A stretch of DNA of 64,000 bases from Bradyrhizobium tropiciagri (GTDB lineage Bacteria; Pseudomonadota; Alphaproteobacteria; Rhizobiales; Xanthobacteraceae), in NCBI RefSeq assembly GCF_001189845.1, contig NZ_LFLZ01000005.1, positions 124,001-188,000 of the forward strand, written 5' to 3'. This document shows positions 50,375 to 60,700 of the stretch, one piece after another. The notes under the pieces were generated by a model, which was not told the origin of the DNA, searched no databases, and worked only from the letters and a program-made list of their open reading frames with translations. Made by a program: the position numbers and the translations under genes. Position 1 is the stretch's first letter. Each line of letters starts with the position of its first letter.

Positions 50375-51267
50375 TACTTATGGATCAGCGTGCCGGTGCC
50401 CTGGTTGGTGAAGAGCTCGAGCAGCACCGCGTGTTGGGTCTTGCCGTCGATGATCACGACGCCCTGCACGCCCTGTTCGAGCGCGTAGATGCAGGTCTCG
50501 ACCTTCGGGATCATGCCGCCGGAGATCGTGCCGTCGGCAATCAGCTTGCGGGCTTCCTTGATCGACAGGTCCGGAATCAGCTTCTTGGACTTGTCGAGCA
50601 CGCCGGGCACGTCGGTCAGCAGCAGCAGCCGCTTGGCCTTCAGCGCGCCCGCGATCGCGCCGGCAAAGGTATCGGCGTTGATGTTGAGGGTCTGGCCGTC
50701 CTGCGAGGTCGCCAGCGGCGCCAGCACCGGGATCAGCTCATAGCCGATCAGCTGGTTGAGCAGCGTCAGGTCGACCTTTTCGGGATCGCCGACGAAGCCG
50801 AGATCGACGGCCTTCTCGATGTTGGAATCGGGATCGACCATGGTGCGGGTCGTCTTCGACGCCTTCACCATGTTGCCGTCCTTGCCGGAGAGGCCAACGG
50901 CCTTGCCGCCGGCTTCATTGATGTAGCCAACGATCTGCTTGTTGACCGAGCCGGCCAGCACCATCTCGACGATCTCGATGGTCGCGGCGTCGGTGATGCG
51001 CAGGCCGGCGGCGAATTCCGACTGGATGCCGAGGCGCTTCAGCATGGTCGCGATCTGCGGCCCGCCGCCATGCACGACCACCGGATTGATCGCGGTCTGC
51101 TCGAGCAGCACGATGTCGCGCGCGAACGCCTTGGCGGTGTCCTCGGCGCCCATGGCATGGCCGCCGTATTTAATGACGATGGTTTCCTCGTCATACTCCT
51201 GCATGTGCGGGAGCGCCTCGGACAGGATGCGGGCCTGATCGAGCGGGCTGATGTGCTGGTCGGTCAT
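50374..51267 (-). CDS. argB: Acetylglutamate kinase
   Basis: The product is 297 aa. Landmarks are [12 protein letters not shown] near residue 30, the acetylglutamate loop [40 protein letters not shown], and near the C-terminus [14 protein letters not shown]. It phosphorylates N-acetylglutamate in arginine synthesis. The N-terminal helix suggests the arginine-sensitive hexameric type. Confidence 0.96.
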   Translation of the reverse strand: MTDQHISPLDQARILSEALPHMQEYDEETIVIKYGGHAMGAEDTAKAFARDIVLLEQTAINPVVVHGGGPQIATMLKRLGIQSEFAAGLRITDAATIEIVEMVLAGSVNKQIVGYINEAGGKAVGLSGKDGNMVKASKTTRTMVDPDSNIEKAVDLGFVGDPEKVDLTLLNQLIGYELIPVLAPLATSQDGQTLNINADTFAGAIAGALKAKRLLLLTDVPGVLDKSKKLIPDLSIKEARKLIADGTISGGMIPKVETCIYALEQGVQGVVIIDGKTQHAVLLELFTNQGTGTLIHK

Positions 51268-51340
51268 GGGGCTGGTCTCATCGTCAGCGGAGGGACGGGC
51301 GCGGTTCTATCTGATTGCCGGGCAGGGCGCAAAGCGTCTT

Positions 51341-51522
51341 GACCCTCTCCCCTTGTGGGAGAGGGTCGCTTCGCGTAGCGAAGTGGGGTGAGGGGTCTGT
51401 CTCCGCGGATAGAGACCCCTCATCCGGCGTGGACTGCGCATAGCCGATGCGCAGCATCGGCGTTCTTTGAGAACGGCGGCCGAAGGCCGCCTATGGCCAC
51501 CTTCTCCCACAAGGGGAGAAGG
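51341..51522. repeat. Palindromic repeat, family D copy 3
   Basis: ACCCTCTCCCCTTGTGGGAG opens the element and CTTCTCCCACAAGGGGAGAAG closes it; each end is a hairpin. The middle pairs GGTGAGGGGTCT with AGAGACCCCTCATCC and includes a small palindrome around GCCGATGCGCAGCATCGGC. It fills most of the argB-DUF423 gap. Confidence 0.85.
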
Positions 51523-51533
51523 AAGAATGGCAG

Positions 51534-51908
51534 TTATGAACGCCTCGGCCACATGGCCGCAACCGCCAGCACCAGCCAGCTCAGGATCAGCAATGTTCCG
51601 CCGCTCGGCGCCGCCATCGGAAACAAGCCGTGGCCTGCATATTGGCGCAGCACCAGGTCGCCCGCGAACAATGACGCCGCGATGACGAAGCCGGCCGCCG
51701 CCACTAATCCGAGCTTGGCATGAGCGATCGCGCGGTCCGCAACCGCAATGGTCGCGATGGCGGCGGGTGCATGGAACAGCAGCATCGAGGACGCCGCCAC
51801 CAGCCGCGTGGCGTCGGGCAGATGGGCCGCGGCCGCCGCCAATATCACGCCGCAGGCGCCCATGATGGCGGCACAGACGATCAGAAGGCGGGATGCGCCG
51901 TTGTTCAT
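51534..51908 (-). CDS. DUF423 small membrane protein
   Basis: The product is 124 aa with four membrane helices. The DUF423 pattern is visible in the N-terminal glycine-rich helix (AAIMGACGVILAAAAAHLPD), the central FHAPAAIATIAVAD and the closing APSGGTLLILSWLVLAVAAM. It overlaps the engB stop by ATGA. Function unknown. Confidence 0.85.
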   Translation of the reverse strand: MNNGASRLLIVCAAIMGACGVILAAAAAHLPDATRLVAASSMLLFHAPAAIATIAVADRAIAHAKLGLVAAAGFVIAASLFAGDLVLRQYAGHGLFPMAAPSGGTLLILSWLVLAVAAMWPRRS

Positions 51909-52558
51909 CGGCGCCGTTCCTCGATCAGGCGCACCATGGCGGCGCGCAGCTCCGGCATGCCGTCGCCGGTGCGCGACGAGGTCACCAGCACCTCGGGGAA
52001 GGCGGCGGGATGCTTTGCGAGCGTAGCGATGGTCTCGGCGATCGTGGTCTTCAGTTCGCCGGCCTTGACCTGGTCGGCCTTGGTCAGCACGACCTGGTAG
52101 CTGACCGCGGATTTATCCAGCGTCTTCAGCACGTCGAGATCGACATCCTTGATGCCGTGGCGCGCGTCGATCAGCACATAGACCCGCGCCAGCGTCGCGC
52201 GTCCGAGCAGGAATTTGTGGATCAGCGCCGTCCACGACGCCACCTTGGTCTTCGGCGCCGAGGCGTAGCCGTAGCCGGGCATGTCGACCAGGCGGAAGTT
52301 CGCGTTCTCCGGGCCCTCGAAGAAGATCAGTTCCTGGGTGCGGCCCGGCGTATGCGAGGTACGCGCGAGCGCACTGCGGCCGGTCAGCGCGTTGATCAGG
52401 CTCGATTTGCCGACATTCGAACGGCCGGCAAAGGCGACCTCGAGGCCGGCCATCGGCGGCAGCGTCTCAATCGAGGGCGAGGCCCAGATGAAGCGCCAGT
52501 CGCCGGCGAACAGTTTTCGGCCCTGCTCGATCAGCTCCGCATCGGGTTCGGTGGTCAT
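51905..52558 (-). CDS. engB: Ribosome biogenesis GTP-binding protein EngB/YihA
   Basis: The product is 217 aa. GTPase motifs are G1 VAFAGRSNVGKSSLINALTG, G3 LVDMPGYGYASA, G4 VLTKADQVKAG and G5 VLVTSSRTG. EngB assists large-subunit assembly. It follows yidC on the same strand with a family B repeat between, and is coupled to the DUF423 gene. Confidence 0.95.
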   Translation of the reverse strand: MTTEPDAELIEQGRKLFAGDWRFIWASPSIETLPPMAGLEVAFAGRSNVGKSSLINALTGRSALARTSHTPGRTQELIFFEGPENANFRLVDMPGYGYASAPKTKVASWTALIHKFLLGRATLARVYVLIDARHGIKDVDLDVLKTLDKSAVSYQVVLTKADQVKAGELKTTIAETIATLAKHPAAFPEVLVTSSRTGDGMPELRAAMVRLIEERRR

Positions 52559-52581
52559 GCGCGGCGGCTCGTTCTCGTTCC

Positions 52582-52663
52582 GTCATTGCGAGGAGCATAG
52601 CGACGAAGCAATCCATCTCTCCTCGTGTTGAGGCATGGATTGCTTCGCTTCGCTCGCAATGAC
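52582..52663. repeat. Palindromic repeat, family B copy 5
   Basis: GTCATTGCGAGGAGCATAGC opens it and GCTTCGCTTCGCTCGCAATGAC closes it, with the centre ATCCATCTCTCCTCGTGTTG. It fills the gap between yidC and engB. Confidence 0.9.
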
Positions 52664-52671
52664 GGCGCTAC

Positions 52672-54561
52672 CTATGTCGGCTTCTTGGCGAACGTCGACT
52701 TCAGATTGTCAAACAGCTCCACCTTCACGCCGTTCTTGCGCATGATGAAGCTCTGCTGCAGCACCGAGAGCGTGTTGTTCCAGGCCCAGTAGATCACGAG
52801 GCCCGCCGGGAAGCCGGCCAGCATGAAGGTGAAGATCAGCGGCATCCAGTCGAAGATGATCTTCTGGGTCGGATCCGGCGGCGCCGGGTTGAGCTTCATC
52901 TGCACCCACATCGTGATGCCCATGATGATCGGCCAGATGCCCATCACCAGGTAGGCGCCGAAATGCGGTCCGAGCAGCGCGATCGGATCGAACGGGATCA
53001 GCCCGAACAGGGTGAACAGGTTGGTCGGATCGGGCGCGGAGAGGTCCTTGATCCAGCCGAAGAACGGCGCGTGCCGCATTTCGATGGTGATGAACAGCAC
53101 CTTGTAGAGCGAGAAGAACACCGGGATCTGCAAGGCGACGGGAAGACAACCGGCGATCGGGTTGATCTTCTCCTTCTTGTAGATCTCCATCATCTCCTGC
53201 TGCTGCTTCACGCGGTCGTCAGGATAGCGTTCCTTCAGCGCCTGCAGCTGCGGCTGCACCGACTTCATCTTCGCCATCGAGGCGTAGGACTTGTTGGCGA
53301 GCGGGAAGAACAACAGCTTCACGATCACGGTCACCAAGAGGATCGCGATGCCGAAATTGCCGACCAGGCGGTAGAACCAGTCGAGCGCCAGGAACATCGG
53401 CTTGGTGATGAAGTAGAAGTGGCCCCAGTCGATCAACAGATCGAAATGGTTGAGGCCGAGTTGCTTGTTGTAGCCGCCGAAGCCGACCAACGGGAAGTTG
53501 AGGCCGACGGTCGCGGCCTCCTTGGCGCCGGCGAACAGCCGCGCATTGGCGACGCCGGTGCCGCCGATCGGAATGGTCTGCGCGCCGAGCATGTAATCGG
53601 CCCGATAGCGTTTGGCGCGCGGATCGGAAGCCGAGTCGTTGGTAAGACGGGCCGTTTGCAGCGTGGCGTTGGTGTCGGGCAGAAGGGCTGTCGCCCAGTA
53701 TTTGTCGGTAATGCCCAGCCAGGCGTTGGTCACGTTGTCAAACTTGACGCCACGCGAGTCCTCGCCGGTCGGGATCTTGCTGTCGTCGATGTTCTTGTAG
53801 GTGTATTCCTGCAAGCCCTGTTCGCCGAGATAGCCGATCAGGCCTTCGTGCAGGATCGCGTAGCCCGAGACCGGCGGCTTGCCGCCGCGCGAGATCAGCC
53901 CGAACGGATACAGCGTCACCGGCGCGCTGCCTTGATTGATGACCTCGTCCTTGATGCTGAAGAGGTAGCGATCGTCGATCGAGATGGTGCGGCGGAAGGT
54001 CAGGCCCTGGCCGTTCTCGTATTTCAGAACCACCGGGGTGCTCGGCGACAGGTCGTTCGACCCCTCCTGCTGCCAGACAGTTTCGGCGTCCGGCGTCTTC
54101 ACCGACGCGCCGTTGGCGGTCAGCCACAGGAACTCGGCATAATATGGCTCGGCCGTGCCCGACGGCGACAGCAGCACGATGGCCGGCGATTTCGGGTCGA
54201 CCGTCTCGCGGAACTGGACCAGTGACAGATCGTCGATCCGGGCGCCCTTCAGGGCGATGCTGCCGATCACGCGCGGGGTGTCGATCTTGATGCGCGGGCC
54301 GGCTGCAAGCACGGTCTCGCGGCTTGCCACCGGGGCGTCAGCAGCAGGCTTGCCCGGTGCCGGGGAGGGCATGGTCGAAGCACCCGGAGCGGCGCCTGGC
54401 GCGGCGCCCGGGGTCACCTGCGGCGTCGGCTTCAGCAACTCGGCCTGCTTCTGCGCCTCGCGCTGCTTCTCCATCTGCGGCACATTGTAGAAATATTGCC
54501 AGGCGATCAGGACGAGGCCGGACAGAATGACGGCAAGTATCGTATTGCGGTTGTCGGACAT
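52672..54561 (-). CDS. yidC: Membrane protein insertase YidC
   Basis: The product is 629 aa, the usual Gram-negative length. The N-terminal anchor (TILAVILSGLVLIAWQYFYN) is followed by a proline/alanine-rich linker and the large periplasmic beta-sandwich. The conserved insertase core is at the C-terminus (NFGIAILLVTVIVKLLFFPL, MKSVQPQLQALKERYPDDRV, INPIAGCLPVALQIPVFFSL and PAGLVIYWAWNNTLSVLQQS). It lies 3 bp after rnpA in the rpmH-rnpA-yidC operon. Confidence 0.97.
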   Translation of the reverse strand: MSDNRNTILAVILSGLVLIAWQYFYNVPQMEKQREAQKQAELLKPTPQVTPGAAPGAAPGASTMPSPAPGKPAADAPVASRETVLAAGPRIKIDTPRVIGSIALKGARIDDLSLVQFRETVDPKSPAIVLLSPSGTAEPYYAEFLWLTANGASVKTPDAETVWQQEGSNDLSPSTPVVLKYENGQGLTFRRTISIDDRYLFSIKDEVINQGSAPVTLYPFGLISRGGKPPVSGYAILHEGLIGYLGEQGLQEYTYKNIDDSKIPTGEDSRGVKFDNVTNAWLGITDKYWATALLPDTNATLQTARLTNDSASDPRAKRYRADYMLGAQTIPIGGTGVANARLFAGAKEAATVGLNFPLVGFGGYNKQLGLNHFDLLIDWGHFYFITKPMFLALDWFYRLVGNFGIAILLVTVIVKLLFFPLANKSYASMAKMKSVQPQLQALKERYPDDRVKQQQEMMEIYKKEKINPIAGCLPVALQIPVFFSLYKVLFITIEMRHAPFFGWIKDLSAPDPTNLFTLFGLIPFDPIALLGPHFGAYLVMGIWPIIMGITMWVQMKLNPAPPDPTQKIIFDWMPLIFTFMLAGFPAGLVIYWAWNNTLSVLQQSFIMRKNGVKVELFDNLKSTFAKKPT

Positions 54562-54564
54562 CTC

Positions 54565-54978
54565 TTAGGGTCTCGTCATTCCATTCGGATTGGGCGCGCG
54601 TTTGTTGCCTGCCTTGTCGTTACCCGACGTGTTGATACTCGTCTTGGGCGCAGCAGGCCGGTCGAGGCGGCGCAGCGCCGACCGCAGGTCGTCAATCATG
54701 GTCGCAAAGTCGCGGGTCAGCGCGTCACGACGGCCGACTAGCACATAATCATGGTGCGGCCGCATGAATACGGCATCGACCCGTCTCATCACTTCGCGAA
54801 GCCGGCGGCGGATGCGGTTGCGCTCGGTCGCGGTGCCATTCTTCTTGGTGACGGTATAGCCGACGCGGATCGGGCCCTGATCGTCGCGCCGGCGGCCCTG
54901 CAGCACAAAAGCTGCGGTATTCGCCCGTGCGCCATTGGCAACGGCGAGGAAATCCGCCCGCTGCCTCAGCCGATCCAT
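54565..54978 (-). CDS. rnpA: Ribonuclease P protein component
   Basis: The product is 137 aa from the ATG at 54978, giving MDRLRQRADFLAVANGARAN; the open frame before it is not typical. The RNR signature reads NGTATERNRIRRRLREVMRR, and RVGYTVTKKNG precedes it. It binds the 5' leader of pre-tRNAs in RNase P. It begins 32 bp after the rpmH stop. Confidence 0.95.
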   Translation of the reverse strand: MDRLRQRADFLAVANGARANTAAFVLQGRRRDDQGPIRVGYTVTKKNGTATERNRIRRRLREVMRRVDAVFMRPHHDYVLVGRRDALTRDFATMIDDLRSALRRLDRPAAPKTSINTSGNDKAGNKRAPNPNGMTRP

Positions 54979-55010
54979 AATGGGTATCTCCGGGGAGGAG
55001 ACGTCCGGGC

Positions 55011-55145
55011 TCAGGCGCTCAGGCGCTTGCGGCCGCGCGCACGACGCGCAGCGAGGACCTTGCGGCCGCCGGCCGTGGCGAGACGGGCGCGGAAGCCGTG
55101 ACGGCGCTTGCGCACCAGTTTGCTGGGTTGATAAGTCCGCTTCAC
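55011..55145 (-). CDS. rpmH: 50S ribosomal protein L34
   Basis: The product is 44 aa from a GTG at 55145 with GGAGAA 8 bp upstream. It reads [20 protein letters not shown] then [20 protein letters not shown] and ends RLSA, the complete L34 sequence type. It is the first gene of the rpmH-rnpA-yidC transcript. Confidence 0.97.
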   Translation of the reverse strand: MKRTYQPSKLVRKRRHGFRARLATAGGRKVLAARRARGRKRLSA

Positions 55146-55285
55146 GGGTAATTCTCCGCTGACCGGGCAATTTGCCGTTGTATTGAGATGGAGTCCGGTG
55201 ATGCTGGCGGGCCCAAACGAGCCGTTTACGGCCCCAAAGAGCCGCCCCCGGTCAAGAACCGGGCCATCGCGGACAGTTGGCGCGG

Positions 55286-55314
55286 CTTATAAGGGAGCGC
55301 CCTGTTTTCGTCAA
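55286..55314 (-). promoter_or_regulatory. Sigma-70 promoter of rpmH
   Basis: On the minus strand, TTGACG (55314-55309) and TATAAG (55291-55286) are separated by exactly 17 bp, a near-consensus promoter facing rpmH. The predicted 5' leader is about 130 nt. The rest of the 363-bp gap 55146-55508 holds AT-rich sequence around 55335-55395 but no further feature that I could support; no DnaA boxes were seen. Confidence 0.75.
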
Positions 55315-55508
55315 TGTCGCAGGACGTCGCAAAAATGGTTCTTTGAAACGTCGCAATTGGGGCGAATATATCTGATTTCGCGGGGTATTTGACGGTAAGG
55401 GTGCGCTTGAGGCGTTCGGGGAACCGCCGACATTAGCGATCCGTAATTTGACCGGCTTGGGGGCCGGGCCGCATCTTCCGACCCCTAAGCCAAACAAGGC
55501 CTTATCTT

Positions 55509-56987
55509 GTGGCTCTAACTGACGATCAGGCGACCGCGCAGAACCAGCGGCCCAAGCCGACCCTTCGGCTCGGGCTGTCAGGCAAGCTTTTGCTGCTGAC
55601 GATTCCGCTGGTGATGATCGCCGGGCTCCTGATCTATGTGCCGGCCATCGCCAACTTCCGGATGAACCGGCTCAATGACCGCCTGGCCGCCGCCAATACC
55701 GCGGCGCTGGTGCTCGATGCCGCCCCCTCCGGCCTGGTGCCGGATTCGCTGGCAAGGCAGATCCTGACCAGCATCGGCGCCCGCGCGGTTGCCATCAAGC
55801 TCGGACAACAGCGTCGCCTGCTCGCCAGCGCCGATCTGCCGGCCTCGATCGACCATGATGTCGACATGCGGGCCATGACGGTGTGGTCGGCGATCGTCGA
55901 TGCCTTCGAGATCATGCTGGAGCACGGCGACCAGACCATTCGCGTGGTCGGCCCCGCGCCCGGCCAGGCGCAATTCATCGAAGTGGTGATCGACGAGAAG
56001 CCGCTGCGGCAGGCGATGTACCGCTTCTCGCGCAACGTGCTGGTGGTTGCGCTCTTGATCGCCGGCCTCACCGCCGGCCTGGTCTACCTGGCGCTGCATT
56101 ATCTGTTCGTGCGGCCGATGCGGCGGCTGACGGCGAGCCTGGTCGGCTTCCACGAGAATCCGGAGAGTTCGGCGCGAATCATCGTGCCGAGCCAGCGCGG
56201 CGACGAGATCGGCGTTGCCGAGCGCGAGCTGTCGGACATGCAGCGCGACCTCGTCTCGATGCTGCATCAGAAGAGCCGGCTCGCAGCCCTCGGGCTCGCC
56301 GTCTCCAAGATCAACCACGATTTGCGCAACCTCCTGGCGTCCTCGCAATTGCTGTCGGACCAGCTTGCCAGCGTGCCCGACCCGCGGGTGCAGCGCTTTG
56401 CGCCGAAACTGCTGCGCTCGCTCGAGCGCGCCATCGCCTTCTGCCAGTCGACCTTGTCCTATGGCCGCGCGCAGGAAGCGGCGCCCGACCGCCGCGTGAT
56501 CATGGTGGAGCCTGCGGTTGCCGAGGTGCGGGAATCGGCCGGGCTTGCGACCGATGTCTCGATCACCTGGATCAGCGCGATCGAGCGCGGCCTCACCATC
56601 GACGCCGATCCGGACCAGCTGTTCCGCGTGCTGCTCAATCTGGTGCGCAACGCGACGCAGGCGCTGGAAACCCGGCAGGACAGCGATGGCGGTGCCCAGC
56701 AGATCCGCATCACCGGCCGCCGCGAGGGGACGGTTGCGATCATCGAGGTCTCCGACACCGGCCCCGGCGTGCCGGCCAAGGCCCGCGAGCATCTGTTCGA
56801 GGCGTTCCAGACCTCAGGCCGCCCCGGCGGCAGCGGGCTCGGCCTTGCGATCGCGGCCGAATTGATCCGTGCCCATGGCGGCCATATCCACCTGGTCGAG
56901 GGCACCATCGGCGCCACCTTCCGGATCTCGATCCCGGATCGCCCGGTGGAATTGCTGTCGATCCGCAGCGAGCGGGCCAGGGCCTGA
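55509..56987 (+). CDS. HAMP-domain sensor histidine kinase
   Basis: The product is 492 aa from a GTG at 55509. It has a first membrane helix (about 25-47), a periplasmic region of about 125 residues, a second helix (176-200), then HAMP (VRPMRRLTASLVGF). The phosphoacceptor H270 is in KINHDLRNLLASSQ, an H-D-L-R-N box. The ATPase has LFRVLLNLVRNATQALE (N), VSDTGPGVPAKAREHLFEAF (G1/F) and GGSGLGLAIAAELIRAHGGH (G2). No response regulator is adjacent, so it is an orphan kinase. The signal is unknown. Confidence 0.92.
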   Translation: MALTDDQATAQNQRPKPTLRLGLSGKLLLLTIPLVMIAGLLIYVPAIANFRMNRLNDRLAAANTAALVLDAAPSGLVPDSLARQILTSIGARAVAIKLGQQRRLLASADLPASIDHDVDMRAMTVWSAIVDAFEIMLEHGDQTIRVVGPAPGQAQFIEVVIDEKPLRQAMYRFSRNVLVVALLIAGLTAGLVYLALHYLFVRPMRRLTASLVGFHENPESSARIIVPSQRGDEIGVAERELSDMQRDLVSMLHQKSRLAALGLAVSKINHDLRNLLASSQLLSDQLASVPDPRVQRFAPKLLRSLERAIAFCQSTLSYGRAQEAAPDRRVIMVEPAVAEVRESAGLATDVSITWISAIERGLTIDADPDQLFRVLLNLVRNATQALETRQDSDGGAQQIRITGRREGTVAIIEVSDTGPGVPAKAREHLFEAFQTSGRPGGSGLGLAIAAELIRAHGGHIHLVEGTIGATFRISIPDRPVELLSIRSERARA

Positions 56988-57141
56988 GACCGTCCCGGTA
57001 TTCCAGGGCGGCTGAAACCGCGACCGAAATTGGCGTTTCCAGACCTTGCCAACCGGACCGGGAGCCTGTAGCTAGAGCGCTCTTTCGCGGTGTTCCGGGG
57101 CTCCCGGAGCCATCCGGGCTTCAAGCCTGACCCGCGAAAAT

Positions 57142-57218
57142 GCGCCCGTAGCTCAGCTGGATAGAGCATCAGACTACGAATCTGAGGGTCGGACGTTCGA
57201 ATCGTTCCGGGCGCGCCA
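57142..57218 (+). tRNA. tRNA-Arg (anticodon ACG)
   Basis: The acceptor stem GCGCCCG pairs perfectly with CGGGCGC (57208-57214), followed by G and an encoded CCA. The D arm is GCTC...GAGC. The anticodon arm is TCAGA-CTACGAA-TCTGA with ACG at 57176-57178. The T arm is GGACG-TTCGAAT-CGTTC with one G-T pair. Total length is 77 nt. Confidence 0.97.
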
Positions 57219-57390
57219 TTCATCTTTGTTTTCATTGGATTTTTAAGGCATGTGCCCAGCGGCGAGACCGCTGTGCCCTGACCTCTCGTGCCGGCGCGCG
57301 GTCAAATACTTGTGCAGCGCAGTATATGTTATTGCATTGCAACAAAATTGGCCTATGTCGGCTTCTCAAGTCCGATTGAGGAGCCTTCAC

Positions 57391-57657
57391 GTGACCAAGA
57401 TTTCCCTCTCCATCATTGCTGCCACCCTCGCGATCGCGAGTGCAACGGCCGCATCCGCCGCAGAGCTTCCGACTTACGAAGCCGCGGGTCTGCCGATCTC
57501 GCCGATGCAGGCTGGCGTGCTTGGCGCCGCCAATGTCCACGAGCAGGCGCCGACAGCCGCGACGTCGGCCACGCCGCATCAGCTCAATGTTCTGACACCG
57601 CGAAACAAGATCACGACCGCGCGCGCTTCCGCCCGGACCGACCACTCGCTGCACTGA
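57391..57657 (+). CDS. Small exported protein of unknown function
   Basis: The product is 88 aa from a GTG at 57391, chosen because GAGGAG lies 7 bp upstream; an ATG at 57355 lacks this. A signal peptide (ISLSIIAATLAIASATAASA) precedes about 60 residues without cysteines: LPTYEAAGLPISPMQAGVLG, and an alanine/threonine-rich part ending DHSLH. It resembles small secreted proteins common in Bradyrhizobium-like genomes, but I cannot name a family with confidence. Confidence 0.7.
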   Translation: MTKISLSIIAATLAIASATAASAAELPTYEAAGLPISPMQAGVLGAANVHEQAPTAATSATPHQLNVLTPRNKITTARASARTDHSLH

Positions 57658-57759
57658 CTGGCATAGCCGGTCCATCCACGAGACCCGCGACGACGCCGCG
57701 GGTCTCGTCGTCCCACCGGATCGCGGTGCTCTGGAAGAAAGCGTGCCGCTTGTTTGCTC

Positions 57760-60700
57760 TCAGGCCTTGACCAGGTCCCCTAGTAGGTTCGCCGCCACCG
57801 CAAGCTTGGCGAGCGTCAAGCCGCTGGCCGCAATTTCCTCGACCGAGCGGCGAATCCGCGTCGCTTCGGGATGCGCGGCGAGCCATGTCTCGACGGCCTC
57901 CTGGCCCGACTGGCCGGTCGCCAGCATATCCGCGGTCAGCCTCCTTTCAGCGGCTGCGATCTGGTCGATCGCGCGGTCGATGGCGAGACGCTCGAAATAA
58001 TCGTTTGCCGGCACGCTGCGTGCGGCAGCGATGATGAGGTCGAGACGGAACTTGGCTTCCGCAGCAAAGAAGGTCGCAGCCGCATCGCCGATGGCGCGCC
58101 TGGTGCGCTCCGCAACCGTCACGATATCCGGGGCCGAGACCAGAGCATCGAGATCAGCGAATTCGCCGGCTATGCCGGCCGGGACGCCGGCATCGGTCAG
58201 GTCCTGCCGTCGCTTGCTGCGCGCGGCTTGCAAGTCCGGCGGAAGGGTATTGTCGAGCCCTGCAACAATCTCGCGGATAGCCGGGCCGAAGCGCGCGATG
58301 ACCGCCTCCAGGCCGTCCTTGAAATCAACGTTGCGCACGTACCAGACCATACGGGAGAGCAAGAGATCCTGGATCGAAGCGTAAAGGGAAAGCTGCAACT
58401 GTCCGTCGATACAGGTGTCGAGTGCGTCGATCGCATCGTTGAGCCACTTCAGTCCGTAGGATTCATCCACCGCCACGTAGGCCATGACGATGGTTGCGAC
58501 ATCGGCATCGGTCTCGTCGGTCAGGCGCACAACACAGGCCGGGCCGCCGCGGTTGATCACGGCATTGACGAGACTGGTCGCGATGATCTCCCGTCGCAGC
58601 CGATGGGACTCGACCGCCGCCGGGAATCTGTCTTGAACCTCGCGCGGGAAATATTGCGATAGTTCGCGAGCAAGATAGGGGTCGTCGGGCACGTGGGTGC
58701 CGAGCAGGTCATCGTAGAGCGTCAGCTTGGCGTAGGCGAGCAACACGGCAAGTTCAGGCCGCGTCAGGGACTGACCGCGCCTCGTGCGTTCGGTGAGCGC
58801 CGCGTCATCGGGCAGGAATTCCACGGCGCGGCTGAGCAGACCCCGCTGCTCCAGCGACTGCATCAGGCGGGTGAGGAAGCCGGTCTCGGCCATGCCCTTG
58901 CGCTCGGAGAGCGATAGCGAGAGCGTCTGCAGGTAGTTGTTGCGCAGCACCAGCGTGCCGACCTCGTCGGTCATGACGGCGAGCAGGCTGTTGCGGTCAG
59001 CGAGGCTGAGGTGTCCTCGCGCTCGGGACGCGCCAGCGCGATCTTGATGTTGACCTCGACGTCGGAGGTGTTCACGCCGGCCGAATTGTCGATCGCGTCG
59101 GTGTTGAGCTTGACGCCCTTTTGCGCCGCTTCGATGCGGCCGCGCTGGGTGACGCCGAGATTGGCACCTTCGCCGATCACGCGTGCGCGCACGTCGCCGC
59201 CGGTGATGCGGATCGGATCGTTGGCGCGGTCGCCGACCTGATCGTCGCTTTCTCCCGAGGCGCGGACATAGGTGCCGATGCCGCCGAACCACAGCAGGTC
59301 GGCGCGCGATTTCAGGATCGCTGTCATCACCTCCGAGGGCGTGGCTTGCGGCTTGTCGAGATCGAGCAGGGCGCGCACTTCCGGTGCGAGCGGGATCGCC
59401 TTGAGCAGGCGCGAGAATACGCCGCCGCCTTGCGAGATCAGTGACTTGTTGTAGTCCTGCCAGCTCGATCGCGGCAGGTCGAACAGGCGCTTGCGCTCGG
59501 CAAAACTGATCGCCTGATCCGGCGACGGATCGATGAAGATGTCGCGATGATCGAAGGCCGCCACGAGGTTCGTCGCCGGCGACAGCAGCATGCCGTTGCC
59601 GAAGACGTCGCCTGACATGTCGCCGACGCCGACGGCGGTGAACGGCATGGCCTGAATGTCGGTGCCGAGTTCGCGGAAGTGGCGCTTGACCGCCTCCCAG
59701 GCGCCGCGCGCCGTGATCCCCATCTTCTTGTGGTCGTAGCCCTGGCTGCCGCCGGAGGCGAAAGCGTCGCCGAGCCAGTGGTTCTTTTCGGCCGAGATCG
59801 AGTTGGCAACGTCGGAGAAGGTAGCCGTGCCCTTGTCCGCGGCGACGACGAGGTAGGGGTCATCGCCGTCATGGCGCACGGTCGAGTCGGGCTGCACGAC
59901 GGTGTCGCCGTCGAGATTGTCGGTAAGCTCGAGCAGCGAACGCACGAAAATGCGATAGGCTTCGGTGCCTTCCGCGAGCCAGGCGTCGCGATTCGAGGGC
60001 GGCGGCAGGCGTTTGGGCACGAAGCCGCCCTTGGCGCCGACTGGCACGATCACGGCATTCTTGACCTGCTGCGCCTTCACGAGGCCGAGGATCTCGGTAC
60101 GGAAATCCTGCGGCCGGTCGGACCAGCGCAAGCCACCGCGCGCAACCTTTCCGAACCGCAGGTGAATGCCTTCGACACGGGGTGAGTAGACGAAGATTTC
60201 GTAGAGTGGTCGCGGCGCGGGCAGGTCGTCGATCCTGCGCGCGTCGAACTTGAAGGAGATCACCGGACGCGGATGTCCGTCCTCGCCGACCTGCCACAAA
60301 TTGGTGCGGATGGTGGCCTGCACCAGATTGGTGAAGCGGCGCAGGATGCGGTCCTCATCGAGTGAGGCGACGGATTGAAGCTGCTCCTCGATTTCGGCGA
60401 GCAGCGCCGTCTCGCGTGCCAAACGCTCGGCATCGGTGCAGGCGAGGCGTGGATCGAGGCGGGTCTGGAACAGCGTGACAAGGCTGGCGGTGATCGCGGG
60501 GTTCTTGCGCAGGGTCTCCCACATATAGTCCTGGGTGAACGGCGCGCGAATCTGGTGCAGGTAGCGGGACAGGGCGCGGATGGTCGAAACTTCCCGCCAG
60601 CCCAGGGCCGTTCGCAGGATCAGGGCGTTATAGCCGTCGGATTCGGCGCGATCGCCGACCACGGCCATGATCGAGGCTTCCAGGCGGTGGTTGAATTCCG

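Noticed and set aside
55146..55508. Possible replication origin near rpmH
   Set aside because: In some bacteria rpmH-rnpA lie near oriC, but no DnaA boxes or AT-rich unwinding cluster were seen and dnaA is not adjacent.
57142..57300. tRNA-Arg as an integration site for a mobile island
   Set aside because: No integrase and no repeated tRNA 3' end were found downstream; the following genes look like ordinary chromosome.
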